A stretch of 64,000 bases of DNA from JBOGCH01 sp051656645 (GTDB lineage Bacteria; Bacteroidota; Bacteroidia; Bacteroidales; Marinifilaceae): NCBI GenBank assembly GCA_051656645.1, contig JBOGCH010000026.1, positions 61,698-125,697 of the forward strand. The letters are read 5' to 3'. The translations under genes and the position numbers were made by a program. How positions within the stretch are numbered: position 1 is the first letter of the stretch; each line of letters begins with the position of its first letter. Shown here piece after piece: positions 59,624-64,000 of the stretch. The notes beneath the pieces are model-generated. The model was not told the DNA's origin and did not search any database. It saw only the letters and a list, made by a program, of their open reading frames with translations.

Positions 59624-60961
59624 ATGGCACAGAAAAGAGATGGATTTGGATCGAAATTTGGTGCGATAGCGGCACTTGCCGGATCGGCCGTAGGGCTTGG
59701 AAATATTTGGAAATTTCCGTATGAAGCCGGAAATAATGGAGGCGGTGCTTTTTTGCTTATTTATATCGCTTTTATTTTTCTTTTGGGAGTACCCTTAATG
59801 CTTTCTGAGTTTGCATTGGGACGCGCTACGCAACATAACGTATTTGGCGCTTTTAAGATATTAGCACCTAAAACCAAGTGGTATCTATTCAGTATCCTAG
59901 CAATTGCGGCATCGGTTGCCATAATGGCGTTTTACGGAACTATCTCCGGTTGGACATTGGAGTACGTATGGGTGTCATTAAACGATGGCTTTGCCGGTAA
60001 AAACGAGCAGGAATTAGCTAGTATGTTTAATAACTTCATTGCCGATCCGTATAGAGCTGTTGCATGGCAATTGGGATTCCTTGTTCTGTCGGCACTCATT
60101 GTTATTGGTGGTATTAAGAATGGTATTGAACGTTCGACAAAGATTATGATGCCTGTTTTATTTTTAATAATAGTTTTATTAGGTATACGCGCTTGTACTT
60201 TACCTGGTGCAATGGAAGGAATTAAATTCCTATTTGTTCCGGATTTTAGCGCCATAACAGGACAAAGTGTGTTGAGTGCAATGGGACAGGTGTTCTTCTC
60301 GTTATCTCTTGGTTCGGGAGTATTGATGACATATGCATCATACGTATCCAAAAAAGGTAATCTACCGGGAATGTCTATGCAGGTAATTGCAGCCGACACG
60401 GGAATTGCCATCTTAGCAGGTATTGCTATTTTACCGGCAGTATTCTCCTTTGGTATTGACCCAACTTCCGGTCCAGGATTGGTATTTATGACATTGCCTC
60501 GTATTTTCCAGAGCTTACCGTTTGGACAACTATGGGCTGTATGTTTCTTTATATTGCTAACATTTGCCGCATTAACGTCGGCAATCTCAATGATAGAGGT
60601 TATTGTTGCTTATCTTGTTGAAGAAAGACAAATGAGTCGTGCAAAATCAACGGCCTTAACCGTAGGTGTTATTGCTGTTCTTAGTGTACTGTGTACATTA
60701 TCATTTGGTGTATTAAAAGATTGTACAGTTGCCGGGTTAACTTTCTTTGATATGTTTGATTACCTGAGCTCAAAGATTATCCTTCCATTAGGAGCTATCC
60801 TATTGTGTTACTTTACCGGATGGTACTGGGATAGAAAAGCACTATATGCAGAGCTGACTAATAACAATACAATACGTTTACGTTTCTTCAAAACCTACGT
60901 ATTTATTCTTAGATATATTGCTCCTGCACTGATTACTGTAATTTTTATTAGCTCATTCTAA
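59624..60961 (+). CDS. Sodium-dependent transporter of the NSS/SNF family
   Basis: A 445-residue inner-membrane symporter with about eleven membrane segments. The first helix carries the family signature GSAVGLGNIWKFPYEAGNNGGGAFLLIY, whose unwound part binds sodium and substrate; the sixth-helix region reads AMGQVFFSLSLGSGVLMTYASYV. Amino acids are the likely substrates. Bacterial NSS proteins are normally this length. Confidence 0.93.
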   Translation: MAQKRDGFGSKFGAIAALAGSAVGLGNIWKFPYEAGNNGGGAFLLIYIAFIFLLGVPLMLSEFALGRATQHNVFGAFKILAPKTKWYLFSILAIAASVAIMAFYGTISGWTLEYVWVSLNDGFAGKNEQELASMFNNFIADPYRAVAWQLGFLVLSALIVIGGIKNGIERSTKIMMPVLFLIIVLLGIRACTLPGAMEGIKFLFVPDFSAITGQSVLSAMGQVFFSLSLGSGVLMTYASYVSKKGNLPGMSMQVIAADTGIAILAGIAILPAVFSFGIDPTSGPGLVFMTLPRIFQSLPFGQLWAVCFFILLTFAALTSAISMIEVIVAYLVEERQMSRAKSTALTVGVIAVLSVLCTLSFGVLKDCTVAGLTFFDMFDYLSSKIILPLGAILLCYFTGWYWDRKALYAELTNNNTIRLRFFKTYVFILRYIAPALITVIFISSF

Positions 60962-60978
60962 GAGCATGAATTCAATAT

Positions 60979-61013
60979 AAAAGGAGGCTGTCCGGATGGG
61001 GTAGCCTCCTTTT
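60979..61013 (+). terminator. Terminator after the NSS transporter gene
   Basis: AAAAGGAGGCT pairs with AGCCTCCTTTT around a GC-rich loop, 17 bases after the stop, followed by T-rich sequence. Confidence 0.85.
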
Positions 61014-61057
61014 GTTGTTTCTATAGAGCGTACTTATTATTACATAGAAAAACAATA

Positions 61058-61089
61058 TTTGACTTTTACGACAATCAATTATACCTTTG
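61058..61089 (+). promoter_or_regulatory. Rubrerythrin promoter
   Basis: TTTG (61058-61061), then 20 bases, then TACCTTTG (61082-61089): a full match to the Bacteroidota consensus. The ATG at 61117 lies 27 bases downstream. Confidence 0.8.
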
Positions 61090-61116
61090 CTTCATAATAA
61101 AAAAATAAAGTATACT

Positions 61117-61686
61117 ATGAGCATAAAAGGAACTGAAACAGAAAAGAATTTGCTGAAAGCATTTGCAGGAGAATCGCAAGCAAGAAACCGTTATACATTT
61201 TTTGCAAGCGTTGCAAAGAAAGAAGGATTTGAACAAATTGCGGCAATATTTACGGAAACTGCCGACCAAGAAAAGGAACATGCCAAGAAGTTTTTTAAAT
61301 ACTTGGAAGGTGGCATGGTGGAGATTACAGCATCGTTCCCTGCCGGAATTATTAGCACTACTGCCGAAAACCTGAAAGCGGCTGCCGAAGGTGAATATGA
61401 GGAATGGGATGAACTTTACCCACATTTCGCGAATGTTGCAGATGCAGAAGGTTTTCCACAAATTGCGAGAACATTTAGACTTATTGCAACTGTTGAGGCA
61501 GAACACGAAAAAAGATACAGAACACTTTACGAGCGTGTAGTGAATGGAAGTGTGTTTAAACGCGATGAAACTATTAGTTGGCAATGTAGAAACTGTGGCT
61601 ACGTGCATGAAAGCAATGAGGCTCCTAACGAGTGCCCTGCTTGCGCACATCCGCAGGCATATTTTGAACCCAAAAAGACTTTATAG
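61117..61686 (+). CDS. rbr: Rubrerythrin
   Basis: A 189-residue cytosolic peroxidase that protects anaerobes from hydrogen peroxide. The N-terminal four-helix di-iron domain has the Glu/His ligands in LKAFAGESQARNRYTFFA, FTETADQEKEHAKKFF, EEWDELYPHFANVADAEGF and RLIATVEAEHEKRYR. The C-terminal rubredoxin domain holds iron with CRNCG and CPACA. The ATG at 61117 follows the promoter at a good distance and matches the family start (MSIKGTETEKNLL). Confidence 0.96.
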   Translation: MSIKGTETEKNLLKAFAGESQARNRYTFFASVAKKEGFEQIAAIFTETADQEKEHAKKFFKYLEGGMVEITASFPAGIISTTAENLKAAAEGEYEEWDELYPHFANVADAEGFPQIARTFRLIATVEAEHEKRYRTLYERVVNGSVFKRDETISWQCRNCGYVHESNEAPNECPACAHPQAYFEPKKTL

Positions 61687-61687
61687 T

Positions 61688-61724
61688 AAAAAGTGTCACT
61701 CCTTACCGCGGAGTGACACTTTTT
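61688..61724. terminator. Bidirectional terminator between rbr and the GH2 gene
   Basis: AAAAAGTGTCACTCC pairs with GGAGTGACACTTTTT around TTACCGC, with A and T runs on the two sides. It lies directly between the convergent stops at 61686 and 61727. Confidence 0.9.
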
Positions 61725-61726
61725 GA

Positions 61727-63745
61727 TTAATACACAATTACTGTACTGTCCGTTAGCGGTTTCTTACCACCAGTGGTGACAAATATTGTATTTTCTCCTT
61801 TAGAAATTGGTATGTTATCCCAACGGGCAATAGCATAATTGTCCGGCGTAACTTTTCCCATACTTTTTCCATTAACAAATAGCTCAACCTGTTTAGCATT
61901 ACTAAACACCATAAAATTCTGATTGGCTCTCGTCCTTTTACTATTTCGCTTCTCTGCCAAGTAAACCATGGGTTCACTGTTCCAATTTGCTTTATAGAAA
62001 TAGAATGCGTCCTTTCTTATTTTACGGTCAAAAGTGACTAAACCTTTGTCATTAATTCCCGGACGATCGCCTTCCGTGCGATGGGCGGCACCAAAATCGA
62101 ACATGTTCCACACAAATGATCCCCAAACAAATGGACGCTGCTCAATTACTTTCCAGTTCTCAATATGATACCATGTTTGCCAGTTTTCCGGATGCCACCA
62201 AGAGGTAGGACTCGTTTTGGTTAGTGTGTCCTGTTGGTGGTATACGCTTGCTCCCGCGCCATATTCGCTAATACCTATACACATTTTTGGGTTGCGCTTA
62301 TGCGTTGCATCAAGAAAGTCTCCAAGGTTTTTAGGCATACCGCCATACCAACCGTCATATCTGTTCCATGCGATAAGGTCTGTCAGATAGTTTAATGCAC
62401 CCCCTTGATTACTAGCAGCAGTTGTAGGACGTGTTGCATCCTCCTCATGCGCCAATGTAACAAGTTCTTTTATGTATTCAACAGGGTTATCTCCCTGTTC
62501 CTTTAACTCATTAAAAATTCCCCAAAAACAGATGGATGGATGATTGTAATGCTGACGAATAAGTTCCTTTAGCTGTTCTTTACCATTAGCATGAAAAGAT
62601 GGCTGATTGACATATCCTTTATCATCATATCCACCCGGCCCAATAAAAGGAATCTCCGCCCATGTTACCATTCCGTAACTATCCATTAAATCATAGACTG
62701 CAGTTGCCTGCGGATAATGAGCCAAACGAACGGCGTTTACACCCATTTCCTTCATTAGGTCCACGTCCTCTTTATGATGCTCAAAGTGCAGGGCATTACC
62801 ACGTTCTGCTCTGTCCTGATGTCTGCAAACACCTTTTAAACGGAGCGGCTGTCCATTCAATATAAATCCTTTATCTGGGTCTACGCTAAAATAACGCAAG
62901 CCAAGGGGTTGAGTAATCTTATCAATCGATTGACCCTTTGATAATAAATCCACGTCAACGCTATACATAAATGGATCCTTAGCGCCATTCCATAAGCGCG
63001 GATTCTTTATTTTAAGATTGAGGTTCTCTACCTGATTAGCATTACCATTTAAGACTATCTCGCGCTCCGTTTCGGCAATGACCTTATCCCCATCCTTAAC
63101 CGTTACTCTACACAAAACATCCTGCTTTGGGCTAATTGTATTTAAAACAATGCGCGCCTCTACAGTTGCCTCTTTTTCGGTTACCTCTTGTTGTACCAAA
63201 TATACTCCCGGCGAAGCATAGTCTATAGGCGAGATACAAGTATTATTAGTTACAAGTAAATGAACATCTCTATAAATACCTCCATAGAAATTAAAATCAC
63301 CAACCAAGGGCATTATATCCAGTTGCTCTCCGTTATTTACACGTACGGCAAGCGTATTGTTTTCTCCGTATTTGACTACATCGGTGATTTCAAATACAAA
63401 AGCACCGTATCCGCCACGATGTTCTCCTAAGTGCTTCCCATTAATAAATACATTAGCAACGTTGTTTACACCATCAAATTTAAGAAACAATCGATTGCCT
63501 TTAAGGGCAGCATCTATCGGCAAGCTACGTGTGTAATTACCTATACCGCGTTTATAGTCCCACTGTCCGGCTAACGCGTCTTGTGCATTCCATGTGTGTG
63601 GAATATCGACAATCCGATCACTACCCTTTTGTACCTGGTGAGAAAAGCGGAACTTCCACCCATCATTGAGTAAATGTTGTCTACGTTGAGCATGCAACCC
63701 GATATTGCAAAACATCAACAGTAATAATAGTACTCCTTTGTTCAT
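61727..63745 (-). CDS. Exported GH2-family beta-glycosidase
   Basis: 672 residues with a signal peptide (MNKGVLLLLLMFCNIGLHA). Domains: jelly-roll sugar-binding (about 25-175, with DGVNNVANVFINGKHLGEHRGGYGAFVF), immunoglobulin-like (about 180-285), TIM barrel (about 290-590) and a C-terminal DUF4982-like strand region. The catalytic acid/base is Glu413 in FWGIFNEL and the nucleophile Glu494 in GISEYGAG. Beta-galactosidase is the most likely activity; beta-mannosidase or glucuronidase are possible in GH2. It is shorter than the 800-1000 residues of many Bacteroides GH2 enzymes. It stands alone, without SusC/SusD genes. Confidence 0.9.
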   Translation of the reverse strand: MNKGVLLLLLMFCNIGLHAQRRQHLLNDGWKFRFSHQVQKGSDRIVDIPHTWNAQDALAGQWDYKRGIGNYTRSLPIDAALKGNRLFLKFDGVNNVANVFINGKHLGEHRGGYGAFVFEITDVVKYGENNTLAVRVNNGEQLDIMPLVGDFNFYGGIYRDVHLLVTNNTCISPIDYASPGVYLVQQEVTEKEATVEARIVLNTISPKQDVLCRVTVKDGDKVIAETEREIVLNGNANQVENLNLKIKNPRLWNGAKDPFMYSVDVDLLSKGQSIDKITQPLGLRYFSVDPDKGFILNGQPLRLKGVCRHQDRAERGNALHFEHHKEDVDLMKEMGVNAVRLAHYPQATAVYDLMDSYGMVTWAEIPFIGPGGYDDKGYVNQPSFHANGKEQLKELIRQHYNHPSICFWGIFNELKEQGDNPVEYIKELVTLAHEEDATRPTTAASNQGGALNYLTDLIAWNRYDGWYGGMPKNLGDFLDATHKRNPKMCIGISEYGAGASVYHQQDTLTKTSPTSWWHPENWQTWYHIENWKVIEQRPFVWGSFVWNMFDFGAAHRTEGDRPGINDKGLVTFDRKIRKDAFYFYKANWNSEPMVYLAEKRNSKRTRANQNFMVFSNAKQVELFVNGKSMGKVTPDNYAIARWDNIPISKGENTIFVTTGGKKPLTDSTVIVY

Positions 63746-63860
63746 ATTTATATGTTTAAATGATAATTGTTTACAAGCACATCATGTCATAAACACAAAG
63801 AAACAATATTTAAACCACAAATTAAACATACTACATGCATATTTAATCATAATAGCTAAT

Positions 63861-63907
63861 AAAAAAGAGGCTGTCTAACAATAAAATGTTAGATGGCCTC
63901 TTTTTCT
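63861..63907 (-). terminator. Terminator of a gene entering from the right edge
   Basis: AAAAAGAGGC pairs with GCCTCTTTTT, extended by TCTAACA/TGTTAGA. On the minus strand a T-run follows. It suggests that a leftward transcript ends here. The GAGGCTGTCTAACA arm also resembles some insertion-sequence ends. Confidence 0.6.
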
Positions 63908-63941
63908 TTAGTATTTCCATAAATATCTATTCTAAAATCAG

Positions 63942-64000
63942 TTTATGCGGCCATACTTTGGATTTCATGTTTCTGTGAGCGTCTATTTATCAATAATATG
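63942..64000 (-). CDS. Possible 3' end of a leftward gene cut by the right edge
   Basis: On the minus strand a frame enters from the edge and reads ILLINRRSQKHEIQSMAA before a TAA at 63942. A T-tailed hairpin lies about 35 bases further on, as expected behind a real gene. The short peptide does not identify a family; a transposase tail is one option. Confidence 0.35.

Overview
The window looks like chromosomal DNA of an anaerobic member of the Bacteroidales (phylum Bacteroidota), probably from a gut or similar host-associated habitat. The evidence is: AT-rich DNA with few purine-rich ribosome binding sites; repeated promoter boxes of the Bacteroidota type (TTTG, about 19-20 bases, then TAnnTTTG); a lipidated TamA homologue (TamL) next to TamB; a lipoprotein joining a fimbrillin-like domain to DUF4465; a serine-type sulfatase; a GH2 glycosidase; rubrerythrin; and a three-subunit [FeFe] hydrogenase. 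I cannot name a genus. No prophage, CRISPR array or complete insertion sequence was recognised.

Layout. 1-6.7 kb: tRNA-Trp, then a leftward block of housekeeping genes (mnmA, a fused SpmA/SpmB protein, folD, ffh, an ACT-like protein, a small helix-turn-helix-like protein). 7-17.7 kb: mostly rightward genes (TGS-nucleoside kinase, HU protein, a 29-residue basic AURKAIP1/COX24-type protein, sulfatase, RNase G, DsbD, a lipoprotein peptidase-like protein, ychF). 17.7-23.7 kb: leftward glpK-glpF, a MATE exporter with a lytic transglycosylase, and a BamA/TamA-family barrel. 24-33.4 kb: yqeY, alaS, and a rightward run of M23 peptidase, MerR regulator, Nif3-like protein, zinc-ribbon protein and valS. 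33.4-40.4 kb: the tamB-tamL pair. 40.5-43.1 kb: a cobalamin riboswitch followed by two lipoproteins. 43.6-44.5 kb: hchA. 45.3-50.5 kb: a sulfate-activation operon (cysQ, cysC, cysD, cysN) ending in a sulfotransferase whose start overlaps the cysN stop. 50.6-54.8 kb: hydB-hydA-hydC. 55.6-63.7 kb: a META/NlpE-like lipoprotein, miaA, a TPR-SPOR protein, an acetyltransferase, a thioesterase, a sodium-dependent transporter, rubrerythrin and a GH2 enzyme.

How the genes work together. cysD/cysN/cysC would convert sulfate to PAPS, the sulfotransferase would use it, and CysQ would remove the PAP left over. The operon contains no sulfite-forming reductase, so it appears to serve sulfation. HydABC would couple NADH and ferredoxin oxidation to hydrogen production. 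The riboswitch implies that the two lipoproteins are made when cobalamin is scarce, which suggests cobamide capture at the cell surface.

The most unusual feature is non-coding. Four intergenic regions (near 6.9, 24.6, 44.7 and 55.2 kb) hold degenerate tandem repeats with an 11-base period, arranged as long inverted repeats that could fold into hairpins of about 80 to 180 nucleotides. In the first, the two arms differ by exactly one 11-base unit. I do not recognise this as a described element. Several genes also end in very long perfect hairpins that lack a T-tract.
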